Shown here: positions 11,738-22,560 of the stretch, piece after piece
How the letters are laid out: each line of letters opens with the position of its first letter
Numbering within the stretch: position 1 is the stretch's first letter
Assembly (NCBI GenBank): GCA_029891385.1
Contig: CM057225.1
Span: 80,501,887-80,565,886 of the forward strand
Direction: 5' to 3'
Origin: Erythroxylum novogranatense
Taxonomy: Eukaryota; Streptophyta; Magnoliopsida; Malpighiales; Erythroxylaceae
DNA length: 64,000 nucleotides
The notes under the pieces: generated by a model
Databases searched by the model: none
Told to the model about the DNA's origin: nothing
The model's input: the letters and a program-made list of their open reading frames with translations, nothing else
Program-made: the position numbers and the translations under genes

Positions 11738-11960
11738 ACCAAATCATGGTTTAACAACTTTGAAATATGTTTAAAACCGACATGACCTAGCTTTTTATGC
11801 CAAATTAGTCTTTTTCTTCAATTGATAAAAACATGAAATATTTTGATTTTGAAAATCTTCTAAATCAATTTTGTAAAGATTATTTCTTCTCTTGGCGAAA
11901 AAATATAGACCCATCTTTGTTTCGACTTCACAAAGATTTTGATTGAACGTAACTTCAAAA
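11738..11960 (-). pseudogene. Copia-1 GAG-pre-integrase, 5' piece
   Basis: Minus-strand reading toward the Copia-2 insertion shows the LIWHKKLGHVG-type zinc region of copia elements in degraded form. It breaks exactly at the CTCTT duplication (11733-11737) and resumes at 2126 on the far side of Copia-2. Stops occur. It is short and recognised mainly from position and from the continuing words after the junction. Confidence 0.55.
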
Positions 11961-12008
11961 CCAAAATCACACAATTAATCGACACTAATCAAATTGTGTT
12001 TCGCACCA

Positions 12009-12299
12009 TCAACAAGCAAAGACATTATCATCGCATGCAAAGGAATCGTTACCTATTTTACCGATTCCAATTATCTTGTCCTGCTGGTTGTCTCCGAAAG
12101 TTACCAATCCTCCCTTCTTATACTGAAGATCTAGGAACATAGACCTTCTTCCCGTCATATGTCGCGAGCATCCACCGTCCGGATACCAACGGTGTTTGTC
12201 GATCTTCCAAGGAAGGATATCTGCAGGAGAAACTATTTTATTTTTAGTACCCATATTTTCTTGGGTCCTCGGGTTAGTAACATGCATGTAATGATTCAT
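12009..12299 (-). pseudogene. Copia-1 aspartic protease fragment
   Basis: A 96-residue open stretch contains WYPDGGCSRHMTG, the copia protease active-site region, whose usual form is W-x-x-D-S-G-C-S-x-H-M-T-G. The serine of the D-S-G triad is replaced by glycine. After it comes the family's F-G-D-N-Q-x-x-x-I-x-G-x-G-x-I pattern. The protease would cleave the gag-pol polyprotein. The altered triad and surrounding stops indicate it is inactive. It lies downstream of gag in the expected order. Confidence 0.75.
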
Positions 12300-12639
12300 T
12301 TGATAAGTTTGTTGATGAACGTATTTGGTGATACTTCTTTTATGGAAAAAGACTTTCTTCCCGATGAGATTTATTTCTCAGAACCCTAATCCGTTTTATT
12401 ACTTAGATGTCTACATTTTCTTAACATCTCATTCATTTTACTTATACTCTTAGTGAAGAGTAGCTAAATTTTGAAAGACTCTTAATCCTAAGCTTCATCT
12501 GATTGATCTCTTCATATCTATCTACAACTTTCTTTTTCTTATTCTCATCTACTTGCTGTTTCAAGCATGTATTTTCTCTCTCTAAATCTTGTGTATGTTT
12601 GAGATTTTTTACATACTTTTCTTTATCGCTTTGTACTAT

Positions 12640-13819
12640 TTCGTAATAGCATGAGAGTCTTCTAGTAGTTTCGAATATGCATTATGTAAGTCATCATATT
12701 TAGAAGTTACCTCCTCATCACTTTCTTCCTCGGCTACTAGGAAAATATTCACATGTTCTGATGTCTCGGAGCTTGTATCTGATTCAGATGAATCTAGATC
12801 CTCCCAAGTTGCCATCATGCTTTTCTTGTCTTCTACTCTTCTTGGTTTCTTCTTTGTAGGTAGGACACTCAAACTTGTAATGTCCAAAGTTGATTACACT
12901 GTAGCATATGATGGATGTCTTTTCTACTTTTCCATCATCTTTGATGTTCTTCTTAAAGAATTGACTTCCTTTGGACTTATTCTTTCACATCCACCTAATC
13001 TTCTTTGATATGAAAGATAACTCATCATCTTCATCACTTGACTCTTGTTCTGATTCGCTGGAGTCATCATTCTTTGATTCTTCAATCTTTAATGCTTTTG
13101 ATGACTTTCTCCTCCTTTAAGTCTTGTGATTCTTCTATCTGGCCTTTAGTGCTATTGACTTGTCCCGTTTGGGCTTGTCTTCAGCATCAAGCTCAACTTC
13201 ATGAGTCTTCAGCGATCCAAGCAACTCGTCAAGCTTTAGTACGCTTAAATCCTTAGCTTCCTACACAGCAGTAACTTTTGGTCTCCATCTCCTTGGAAGA
13301 CTTTTTAAGATCTTACGAACATGATATTGAGTGTCGTAAGTTCTTCCGAGAGCTTTCAATCCATTGATAATTGTTTGAAATCTTCCAAACATTTGATCTA
13401 TAGATTCTTCATCTTTTATCTTGAAAAGCTCGTACTAGTGAGCAAGAATGCTTATCTTGGATTCTTTGACTTGGTTTGTACCTCCATGTGTGATGGACAA
13501 CGTGTCCCACATCTCCTTTGCGGTATTGCATCCATGGACTTTGTTATACTCACTTATGCTTAGGGCACAACTCAAGAAAAACTTCGCTTTAGAGTTCAGT
13601 TGGAATCTCACCTTTGATCACCGTCCATCCGATCGTGGAATAAGATTTTCTTCATCTATCAATGCGTATGGTCCATTTCTATCACGTCCCAAAGGTCAAC
13701 ATGAGTAGATTCTATAAACAGTCGCATCCTATCTTTCCAAAGAATGATAGTCTTCTCCGTTGAATCTTTGGAGGTCTAGTGATCGAGGCACCTTCGATGT
13801 GCGTATGTGATTCCGCCAT
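12640..13819 (-). pseudogene. Copia-1 gag (UBN2-type) with degraded zinc knuckle
   Basis: Gag would form the virus-like particle of the element. The start is taken at the ATG whose complement lies at 13817-13819; it opens with MAES and is soon followed by SITRPP, a typical copia gag N-terminus. Then come recognisable UBN2-family words in broken frames (EMWDTLSITHGGT, QMFGRFQTIINGLKALGR, LPRRWRPKVTA). Near 12860-12906 a CCHC knuckle is visible as C-Y-S-V-I-N-F-G-H-Y-K-F-E-C, in which the second cysteine is missing. An acidic Ser/Glu-rich segment (ESDTSSETSEHV) follows. Several frameshifts are present. The family call is strong and functionality is excluded. Confidence 0.75.
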
Positions 13820-13856
13820 AATCTTTGATCTACACTTTGTTACAGTGATCCTTGGA

Positions 13857-13956
13857 NNNNNNNNNNNNNNNNNNNNNNNNNNNNNNNNNNNNNNNNNNNN
13901 NNNNNNNNNNNNNNNNNNNNNNNNNNNNNNNNNNNNNNNNNNNNNNNNNNNNNNNN
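13857..13956. other. Assembly gap of exactly 100 N
   Basis: One hundred Ns lie just upstream (on minus) of the Copia-1 gag start, where its primer-binding site and 5' LTR should be. The round length suggests a placeholder, so true distance and even adjacency to the right flank are not known. Confidence 0.97.
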
Positions 13957-14070
13957 AACCTCACTCAATAAGTTTTTAATGCTGTCATTGGGGAGTTATT
14001 ATTAGTTTAGTTCTTAGCTAAAAGCTTCTCATCATTCTTATGTCTGTATTTTTCAACACAAGAGTCACCC
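13957..14070. other. Unassigned flank between gap and LINE
   Basis: About 110 AT-rich bases with no recognisable gene or repeat. It is the left half of the LINE target and should be continuous with 19526 onward. Confidence 0.4.
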
Positions 14071-14086
14071 AAAGTTCAAGTCGGAT
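14071..14086. other. LINE target-site duplication, left copy
   Basis: AAAGTTCAAGTCGGAT, identical to 19510-19525 after the LINE tail. A 16-bp duplication is typical of target-primed reverse transcription. Confidence 0.9.
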
Positions 14087-14149
14087 GATTCTAGTAGACT
14101 AGATATTAAACGGCGATCGAAGCGGAGATCAACGAGAGCGGCCATGGTC

Positions 14150-15360
14150 AGATCTCACCGACCCTCCACCCAAGAAGGCAGCGCGCCTTCGCCTGCATCT
14201 TGCCGCAGTTATCCTCTTGATGATGTTGCAAACGCAGCCGCCTCATGGTCTCCATCGAAGTCTCTACCGATCGCATAAAGGGGAACCTACATTTTTTCAC
14301 CAAGGAGGAGGAAACTCTTGTTGCCTGCTTAAATTGGTGTTGGTTGGAAAGTTTACTAAAGGTAGTCAAGATGGAATTTCTCGCGACATCGTTGATAAGA
14401 TCGGATTTGGGGTAATTTTTTCCGGCATGATCACTCGACATGTCCTCATCTATTTTGATCTTGAGGAAGACTACCATCATTGTTGGTCGAGAGCTCTAGA
14501 CTTTCGGCGCATACATCATGCGAAGTTTTTATGGTCGCTAGATTTCCACCCAAATCACGAGTCCTCTCGTTGTTCCATCTGGGTTTCTTTTGAGATTGCC
14601 GATTCACGCTTCAACGAGCAATACCCAATCGGATGGCAACAATGATAGGGTCCTCCTAAAATCGATGTCCCAACGCTTAAATCTATCTCTACCCCATCAT
14701 AGAAAGGAAGTAGATCTGCTGAATCTAGCCACCGCCTCGCCATGTTTGGGAACTAAGTCCATTCCTACCAATCGTCAGATGAAAATATGCCCTCCATCGC
14801 ATTATTGTTTGGAGGTCGCCATAAGACCGATGATTGTCTCCATAAACACACACCTTCTTCTTTTACTACCAACTCCAACGGCAGAGCTTTGCTTACCCAC
14901 TGCCCGTCAGGAAGGCTAAGGACAACAATGTTGATTTTGGGTTCTAATACTCGCCTGAGCGCCCTGTGAGAAATCTCCTCCCATACCTCCGCTTTCTCCA
15001 ACTATCCTCAGCATCGAGCCACAAGGCCCACGACCTCCCTAAATGACCACAACTAATGCTCCGATAAAGTGAATTTGCTTGAACTGACGAGGCTACTAGC
15101 CATTCTCGTTCCACCATGTCCTTCTACTTCACTCTCCGCGATGAATTTATCAAATACGATACCACAATGATTGATACAAGATATGCCGCAAGGCTATTAA
15201 TCGGTCGAACCCACCGCCTCGAGATATCCGCCTCTGCTTTTATGCTCGACTCTACACAAATGCTTAATCATACGGACTTCAGACGGTGGATTTTTCTTGG
15301 CTTTAACCACGTAGCCACAATTGATAAGTACTCACCGCACAAATTCATACCTTCATAGCT
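14150..15360 (+). pseudogene. LINE ORF1 (DUF4283-like RNA-binding protein)
   Basis: The 142-residue open piece at 14217-14645 contains LVGKFTKGS, RDIVDKIGF, RHVLIYFDLEEDYHHCWSRAL, RRIHHAKFLWSLDFHPNHESS and IWVSFE, matching the DUF4283 region of plant LINE ORF1 proteins, which bind the element RNA. At 14787-14860, split between two frames, a CCHC-type knuckle remains (SHYCLE then HKTDDCLHKHTPSS). Later pieces to about 15358 are low-similarity C-terminal sequence. Multiple frameshifts make it non-coding now. Confidence 0.75.
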
Positions 15361-15639
15361 CGCTTCCCCATTAACTCGCCGAGGGTCATTCGCCAACTAC
15401 AAACCAAGATGATTTCAGTTTGGTACTAATTCCTGCCAATGTAATGTGGAAATTTCCAATGGTGCAATCAAGGAGAAACACTTTATCGAACGGGACGCCC
15501 TCCGGCTCAAGAATAAGAGTAATCTTTGATGCTGAATCTCTTCACGACGATGAGCCTTCAACCCTACCACTCGCCAATTAATTATGATTAATAGCCCTTT
15601 TTGAACATACGCAAGGGCAACCGCCACCCAACGTCGCTT

Positions 15640-16250
15640 AAATTCTCTAATGCAATGCACAAATTATCCGCATTTTCATGATTGAGCCAATGGTGCAACT
15701 CGCCTTTTTAGATAGTCCATTGAGGAAGCATTTCACACGCTATCCGCATACAAATAAAATCGCCTTTTTTCCAATACCTATTCGCTACGCTACTAAGTGG
15801 TACCGAACAACTTATGCATTTGCAATTAACCCATGTAATCGCGCTACAGCTTTTTATATCTTCGCCTACGTAAAGTCAACAAGACGGGATCGCTTTTCAG
15901 TGGTCCTAATTATGCTTTCAAGTTGCTCATGCTAATACACCATGGTTATGGGGCGATTTTAATGTCATCCGCAATTTGATGAATATAATGGTCTCTGGGT
16001 CTCCGAAGCCAGATTATCGATGATTTCAACTTTTATTACCTCTGTAACCTTTTGAAACTCACTAAGACGCCGAATTTACTTTGGGCAATAGATCCAATGG
16101 TCGGGTTATGAAAAAGTTGGATCGACATTGGTAACTTCCGAAAGGGCGATTTGTTTACGATCCGCATAATCCGTAACTTAAACCGAATCGGGTCAATCAT
16201 AGTCCGATGTCGGTCACTTTAACACAAGAAGTTTCCCATCCGCTACTATT
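15640..16250 (+). pseudogene. LINE ORF2 endonuclease (APE-type)
   Basis: IEPMVQL (glutamate of the active site region) at about 15680, and PWLWGDFNVIRN near 15940-15980, where G-D-F-N-V is the conserved Asp/Asn block. Then SGSPKP, IDDFN-type words, RSNGRV and KLDR follow. The nuclease would nick the target DNA to start insertion. Frames shift several times. The final SDHSP block near 16200 is only partly readable. Confidence 0.75.
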
Positions 16251-16859
16251 CCGCTTTTAGCGATGTACGTTATGATTTCCTCCACACGATGAAATTAAAT
16301 GGGATCAACCATTAGATGTTATGGTATGCTACGATTTTCCTAAAGTCACGCTTTTAAATCTTCTAAGATCGGAACAAGGAGAAATTGGGGATGTCTTTCT
16401 TAACTGAATTAAAGAGACCTTGGATGCGCTTGAACGGAGTTCAAGAATCGGGCACTTGATATTTTGATGAAGTGAATAAATCCAAAGTCAATCGCTGCAA
16501 GGCTTCACTTAACAAGAGGATTTTATGCTATAAAAGATGAGATTGAAATGGCTCAAGGAGGGGGCGATGCTAACACCATATTTTCATGCTTTCCATGAGA
16601 AACTAACGCGATCGGGGATCCATAAAATTCGGATGGTAACGGGCAATGGTTGACTAACCCGACACATTAAACTCAGCGGTTAGATTTTTTCAATCCTCCT
16701 TAAAGGAGGTAGTTGAAGATGAGGAGAAGGCGACGCCTAGGTTGTTAAGTTATATACCGAGGCTTGCTGAGGATGAAGACAATGTTATGCTACAACCTAC
16801 ATAATGGATGAGGTTCATGAGAAATCAGAGTTTATCGCCTACTAAAGGCGCCTTGAGTT

Positions 16860-18340
16860 GATGGATATCAGAGCATTTTATCATAATTGTTGGACATCAT
16901 CCGCCATGATCTCTTTGATTTCACCATCGAATTTCGTGAGTTCCAGCCTCAAGTAGTAAAAGACACCATTACTTTTTCCAAAACGCTATATGTCAATTCT
17001 TTTCCGACTTTAGATCAATCAGCCACCTTCCTCAACAAAATATTCACGAAGATCATCACAGTAATCTGTTGAAACTTGTTTACCAAAGTTGATATCCCTC
17101 GAATCGGCCTTTTATCTCAAGGGACATTGGACAATATACCGATGGCTCAGATTTCGGTCAATTTATTGATTACCATGCTCGAGGTGGCAATATTATACTC
17201 AAACTGATATGAAAGTTTTGACCGTTTTCGTCATTCCTCTCCGATAATGGCGGCCTTGGTTTCAATGGTGGGATTATCGTCGATTATCGTCCTTCAATCC
17301 AATGGTTTTCATTTTGGTGAATGGCATCAAAGGTTTCTTCCAATCGCCCGAGGCATTAAACAAGGAGACCCATTGTCCCTTACTCTATTTTTTAGTCTCG
17401 TGAGGCTTTGACTCGCTTCCATGCACTTCAGGCCGCAAGGCCGATAACGCCTATAAGGCCTTCTAACTCGACAAAGAACATATCTCATCTATGCTTGTCG
17501 ACCATCTAATTATCTTTATCCGAGTGATAAACGCCACTAGCTCAACTAAATTCTTGCTTGTCGACTATGAAACAGCCACGGACAAAAGGTAAACAAACAC
17601 AAAAGTAGTTTTATTATCAGCAGTGGCTCCAAATCATAAAGAGATGTTCTCAGCTCCCCGCACACGGCCCACGGCTCTTTCCCATTGCAATATTCTGGGT
17701 TGTTAATTATTTCAAGGCAGGAAGACAGAGCGATGTTCACTCACCTAGTCGATTTAATCGAATCGTGGTTTGAGCTAGAAGAATAAATGGTTATCTCCTC
17801 GCAGCTTCGGATGATTTTGATCAAACATGTTTTATCTTCCATCCCACAACACGTATTCACCTAATGAACCCCTAAGTCCATCCCACGCAAAATGGAGAAG
17901 GTCTTCCAATGCTTTTTATGGGAAGCTATTTTGACGATACCAAACGCCATCAATGTTTATGGGATCACATCTCATTTCCATGGATGAGAATGGCTGATTT
18001 AGAAATTGAGGATATTGTTATCGCCTATTCGATTAAGTGTGGTGGAAGGTCAAGAACCAAGTGGGTCCGGGCTAAATTTGTTACCTCTATCACCAACCCA
18101 CGACGTAGGATGCATTCAAGGCGAAGGCTAAAGTTGATCGGATTGCATGTGACCATGAGTATATTTCTATCCACACCGGTTTGGTTTCATTCGATGATAA
18201 CCGACAGACTTCGGCGCTTTTCTCCACTGGATCGTGTTCAACACCTTCCTCTTCCACAACTCACCGTTCGATTTCTATACTCAGAGGAGTTATGGAGTCA
18301 GATCGCACTACTTTGCAACCCGACCACGCCGTTATAAATT
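16860..18340 (+). pseudogene. LINE ORF2 reverse transcriptase and thumb
   Basis: Recognisable blocks in order: HDLFDFTIEF; LNKIFTKIITV; GRTLDNI-like; GGNIILKLDM; GIKQGDPLS at about 17352-17380; then the catalytic box. The Y-A-D-D box near 17490-17510 reads TATGCTTGTCGACCATCTAATT, so the Asp pair is destroyed although LIIF after it survives. Downstream, MLFMGSYFDDTKRHQCLWDHISFPW (from 17909) is the conserved region before the zinc-binding domain. This copy cannot make active enzyme. Confidence 0.85.
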
Positions 18341-18975
18341 CTAATTGGCAGTTTTCTTCCCATCGGCGACTTTCGAAGCCAACCATCGCAAATTCAACCT
18401 TTCTGATATGAATTGGTACGCCTCAGAACCCTATCGGCTCTTCGCCAAGCCTCGAATAAGTTTCGCCAAAGCGATGTCAATTCGTATGCCTCTATAACTC
18501 CATTCTCCTTTTCCTAAACATCAAACAAGTTAGGTTTCGCTCTCAATCCATCTAAATGCAATTTTGTTCCTTGAAATTGACAAAAAAGATACTTTTATGA
18601 GTGTCCCCTGCTAGACCGATCCGAATCATTTTTCAACCTATACATATTCACTTATCTTTCCCACCCGATCTTGGTTATTTATCCCGGAGTGGTCCATTCT
18701 CGACAGGGGATATCGCTAGGAAAGTGATCATTTCGGCCATACCTTATTTCATCCTTCGGGAAACTGGAAATGCAACCTGTTTGTATGAGAATAAACCACC
18801 ACGGCCTCATCTTTGTTTCTTTCGACACACATCATATTTCCTTCTGCCGAAGTTCATAAATTATTTCAAAGAAGACTACAGAAATTGTTGATCTATCGCA
18901 TCCTTTAACTGAATCTTCAATTACTCCGCAAACCGATGATTGTGACGCTTGTCGAGACCCCTGATGATTGTGACT
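18340..18975 (+). pseudogene. LINE C-terminal linker and zf-RVT region, degraded
   Basis: Between the RT thumb and RNase H. Short LINE-like words occur but the zinc-binding cysteines are not cleanly visible. Assigned by position. Confidence 0.45.
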
Positions 18976-19260
18976 TTGTTTCAACATGTATGGCTCGCCG
19001 GATGCCCCGATCCTTCGTGTTTGGGATTTGTGGTACATAATGCCACCGGTGCTTTTTTATTTGCCGAGGTCGATACTATAACTTGAATGTTATTGCCATG
19101 GAAATGGGCCATATTCAGGCCTTCGCATTGTATTAAAGCTGGCTTCCTAAAATACAAGTTCAAATAAACAACTGGCATCAGGCAACTATTGAACCATAAT
19201 CAGCATTTCGCCAGAGATATGAACAAGAATCAGAGATATACGCTACTTTCGCCTCGATCA
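18976..19260 (+). pseudogene. LINE RNase H domain
   Basis: From about 18990 the plus strand reads CLGFVVHNATGAFLFAEVD, TLNVIAMEMG and QAFAL, the beginning of the plant RNase H domain fused to LINE ORF2, with the E-M-G/A-x-A helix after the first strands. The C-terminal part breaks into stops. Confidence 0.65.
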
Positions 19261-19485
19261 TTCCATTATTCATGTTTATCTGAGGTTAATAGCTTGCCGA
19301 TTATTTAGCAAAGTTAGCATTGGGTGGTACTTCCATACAATTAGCGCGAAACTACTTTACCTCTTCCTCACGGAACCACAGGGAACAACTCTTTGTTCCA
19401 TACATCCCAGATAAACCATGAGCCTCACATACTATCTTTACATGGATTTTGTATTGCATTTACATACTTTGTAAGCCATCTTATT

Positions 19486-19509
19486 AATAAAATCCCCTTT
19501 CAAAAAAGA
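19486..19509 (+). terminator. LINE polyadenylation signal and A-rich tail
   Basis: AATAAA at 19486-19491, then CCCC and CAAAAAAGAA directly before the right target duplication. Confidence 0.8.
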
Positions 19510-19525
19510 AAAGTTCAAGTCGGAT
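19510..19525. other. LINE target-site duplication, right copy
   Basis: AAAGTTCAAGTCGGAT, identical to 14071-14086. Confidence 0.9.
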
Positions 19526-20460
19526 TGCTGAAACCATAGCAATCAACTTCACTCGCTTGAATGAGCCATTTAAAGAGACAAATGTCAAGAAGAAGAAATT
19601 AAAGAATGTATGGTCGATTTAATTTCATCAAGAGTTTCAGTAGGAACCTAAGAAAACTAACCTCGAACTCTTATAGATTTCATGATATCAAGATTTAATA
19701 CAACCAATCAAGGTGTTGCAGACTCCTATTCAAGCATCTTCATTCGAAATTAAGTAGCCTTACGTAACATGTTGCAAACAATGTGCAATTCTATGATCAC
19801 CAATGAGGATCCATATGGACATATATCGAATTTCCTTAAAATATGTAATACCTTTGATATCATAGATGTTGGAAGACGTTATTAGTGAGGTTTTCTCCTT
19901 TACATTATGGATAAAGCCAAGAGATGTTATCACTCTTAGTTCCTCGATGTCACAACGTGAGTGAAATTGGTACCTGCATTCGGACAAGTATTTTCCCTCA
20001 CTAAAACTAATAAGATGATAAAAGAAATCACTAACTTCCAACAAAGTGGTCAGAATCGCTATGACGGGAGAGATATAAGGATTTGTAAAGGAGGTGTCCA
20101 GATTACAACCTACCAAAATAATTTCTTTTACAAATATTCTACAATGGAGTCAATCACCCACGGAGGTAATCTAGATGTAACATCGTGGATCTATGCGAAA
20201 GACTATTAGTGAAATAGAGGAGTTGTTTGAAGAAATGGCTAGTAATATTGTTCGTGGATGAATGATCAAGTAGACAAATACATAACCGCTTGAGAATAGA
20301 AAGGAGTTATAGCGTGACCAAATGATGAGATGCAAGCATAAATTGATAGCTTAACATGACAACCGAACAACATGAAAGCTATTCTTCAGCCCCGCTGAGG
20401 CCATTCAATAAAACGAAGCCATGTGCCGGATAATAATGATACCATCGACTACTTCCGATG
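19526..20460 (+). pseudogene. Athila/Tat-like gypsy gag remnant
   Basis: The plus strand around 19961-20260 reads FQQSGQNRYDGRDIRICKGG, then QNNFFYKYSTMES, LDVTS and EIEELFEEMASN. In order and spacing this follows the Retrotrans_gag region of the non-chromovirus gypsy lineage (Q-x-E-S-L-Y-x-A-W-E-R-F-K-x-L-L-R, then Q-x-F-Y-x-G, then A-Y-E-L-L-E-x-M-A-S-N). The match is patchy and frames are broken. Sequence from 19526 to 19960 is AT-rich with no further clear domain. The LINE inserted at its left edge. Confidence 0.6.
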
Positions 20461-21300
20461 AAAAGTAACGAATGGAGCAAGTTAAGATATGGGAACACAG
20501 CTTGTTGTGGTATGGAACACCCTATTCAAACACGATAATACTGTGGAAGAATCACTCAAACTTTTCATGGTCAACAATACAGAGGTCAATTTCACCAGGG
20601 TTACCTAGTTTCCAACAAGAGAAACCTAATTCCATAGACACCAAATTGGACAAAATCTGATAAGATTGAAAATACAATGATGTGTATAAGAGGTTGAAGA
20701 AAATTTTCAACAAGTGAAAGAATAATGGATCCTCCATTCACAATTTGAAAGTCTAAATGAGCTAGCTGGTATGCACCATCTAATTTAAATGTGGAGCCTT
20801 TTAAGTAACACAAAACAAACCCAAAGGAAAGGATCATAGTTATCACCTGTGAAACCGAGGAGAAGCTCAACCGTCAAGAAGAGGAGACTAAAAGAAAAGG
20901 GCTAATAAAAATCTCCCCGTTAAATGAACATAATCAAGGAAATCAAGGAGTATTGACCTACAATTCCTTACCCTATTTTGAACAATGTAAATCAAAAGAA
21001 ATGAAGAAGGAAGTTCTCGAGGTAATAGAACAACCGAACACATGATTGCCTCTTATGTAATCCACATAAGAGAGATTAATTAATGTAAAGGAGATAAAAA
21101 TTGGCGAGTGAAGTAAGAAACATGGAGAACTCAAATGAAATGGCAACATTACAAAAACAAAATGATCTGGGATTTTTACATTCCTAATAGGTAATGTCAA
21201 AGTGGATAAGGTTTTGTAGACTAAGGAGATGGATAAGTATGATGGCTTACACTTTATGCCAAAAGATGAAGTCGAGAAATACCAACCATGATGAGCGCAG
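20460..21300 (+). other. Unrecognised stretch between gypsy gag and protease
   Basis: Lys/Glu-rich in the plus-strand frames (for example KPRRSSTVKKRRL near 20850), as expected for the gag-protease spacer of these elements, but no domain can be named. Open stretches here on minus (20552-20870) have no recognisable content. Confidence 0.35.
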
Positions 21301-21319
21301 TAGATGGCTAATCAATCAA

Positions 21320-21600
21320 TTCATCATCCGAGAGATATAATCAAGGATGTTCTTGTTAAGGTGAACAAAATTATCTTTCCTACTGACTTCATCATTTTGG
21401 ACATACAGAAGACTTAGAAATATCAATTATCCTTAGATCTAATTTTTAGCCAATTACCGATCTATTATGATGTTGATGAAGGCAAGTTGACTTTAAAATT
21501 AGGGCATAAGAAGGTGTCCTTTAACGTGTCTAATGATAAGAAGCTCTCTAATTCCATAGACATCATTAAAAGAGCTAAGTCTTCAGGAGAGAGTTGAACA
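21320..21600 (+). pseudogene. Athila-like gypsy protease remnant
   Basis: From about 21334 the plus strand reads IKDVLVKVNKIIFPTDFIILDIQ and then ISIILRSNFLAN, followed by LKLGHKKVSFNVSNDKK. This is the C-terminal half of the retropepsin typical of Athila/Tat-lineage gypsy elements, where V-x-V-D-K-x-x-F-P-x-D-F-x-x-L-D-M leads to I-L-G-R-P-F-L. The active-site D-S-G upstream is not clearly visible. It supports that 19526-21600 is one gag-pro unit. Confidence 0.7.
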
Positions 21601-22560
21601 TAGTGATGATCACAAGGATCCACCCGAAAGCCACAATCTCAAAGGAATAAGCAGAAGGATAAGAGTAAAGAAGAAGGGTGGAAATCATAGTTTGCCAAAT
21701 TCAATTGCAATTTATGAGACCTATGATCACGTTACTATTGCATGACCTGCTCGAACCTCCATGACCAAAAGAAGTAAGTTTAGCTACCGACAGTAAAAGA
21801 AATGCGTATGAGGCAAACCCAAGATTTTAATCATTTTGTTATGTCATCATTCAGTAAAGTAGGTTTTGCATCCCGATTTTCTTCAGGTGTTTTTGAGTCT
21901 AGTTAAATATCTTAGGAGAATTGAGGATTAGTTGGCATGGGAATGTGGTGTGTGTAAGCACAACGAGGTGATAATGTAATTATAAGGTAAGGAAGGATTT
22001 CATGTGAAACGAGGAAAGAAGTAAAATCGAAAGCATGCAAGATTTTTTTTCAGAAAATACATTGTGACTCAGAATGGGTGTAATCATATGTAACGAAGTT
22101 TCAACCTTTTATTCCAATTTTACCCCTTTACCCTTCCTACACTATATATTTAAACTTAACCTCATTTTTTTATACCTTTCACTTTCTTCACTCTCTTTAA
22201 ACCTAAGAAATCAACTCCTCTCACTTTCTTTACCCATCTTCAAGCCTCCTCAACTCGTCCAAACTTTTCAAAACTCTTAATCCAATGGGACCATATATCC
22301 AGCAGACGTTATGCACCCAATCTCAGGTAATGTTGGACCCTGCTTTGAGCCCAACATCCTGAGTCATAAACCTGAGCTTATTACCCCAAGTTATTTCATA
22401 GAACCCTTATTAGCCATCATCCCAAAAGAGTAGTATGTCGACGCCAACAATCATCAAAATCACAATTTAACTTCTTCAAACTTGTCAAACCAACTCACAA
22501 CTCATATAAGTCAAGCATTCATCAAACTTGTCAACACATGTAAACATATAAGCACATTAT
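21600..22560 (+). other. Unassigned, with a promoter-like leader near 22140
   Basis: No coding similarity seen. A TATATATTTAAA box at about 22143-22154 is followed by a CT-rich leader (22160-22270), an arrangement seen in LTR promoters and plant gene leaders. The matching RT and integrase of the Athila-like element are missing here. Confidence 0.25.

Larger units (their letters stand above)
933..13819 (-). mobile_element. Copia-1: old Ty1-copia element, interrupted by Copia-2
   Basis: Minus-strand Ty1-copia element in two pieces, 11738-13819 (5' half: gag, protease, start of the GAG-pre-integrase region) and 933-2126 (rest of pre-integrase region, integrase, start of RT). The pieces join across Copia-2: the reading from 11738 continues at 2126 into a recognisable zinc-binding pre-integrase segment (GLPKI, then CQKGKQ). 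Domain order gag-PR-INT-RT is that of copia. No LTR of this element is visible; its 5' end runs into the N gap and its 3' end is cut at about 933 by the solo LTR. Stops and frameshifts occur throughout, so it is dead. It is the oldest layer in the left block. Confidence 0.85.
14087..19509 (+). mobile_element. L1-type LINE, nearly full length, decayed
   Basis: A 5.4-kb plus-strand non-LTR retrotransposon bounded by 16-bp direct repeats. It has an ORF1 with a DUF4283-like region and zinc knuckle, an endonuclease, a reverse transcriptase, a plant-type RNase H, a polyadenylation signal (AATAAA 19486-19491) and a short A-rich tail (CAAAAAAGAA). The start CTAGTAGAC... soon reaches coding sequence, so the 5' end is complete or nearly so. 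Small indels change frame about every 50-100 bases throughout. Sequence words resemble the minus-strand LINE piece at 54536-55604, so related LINEs are present. Confidence 0.92.
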
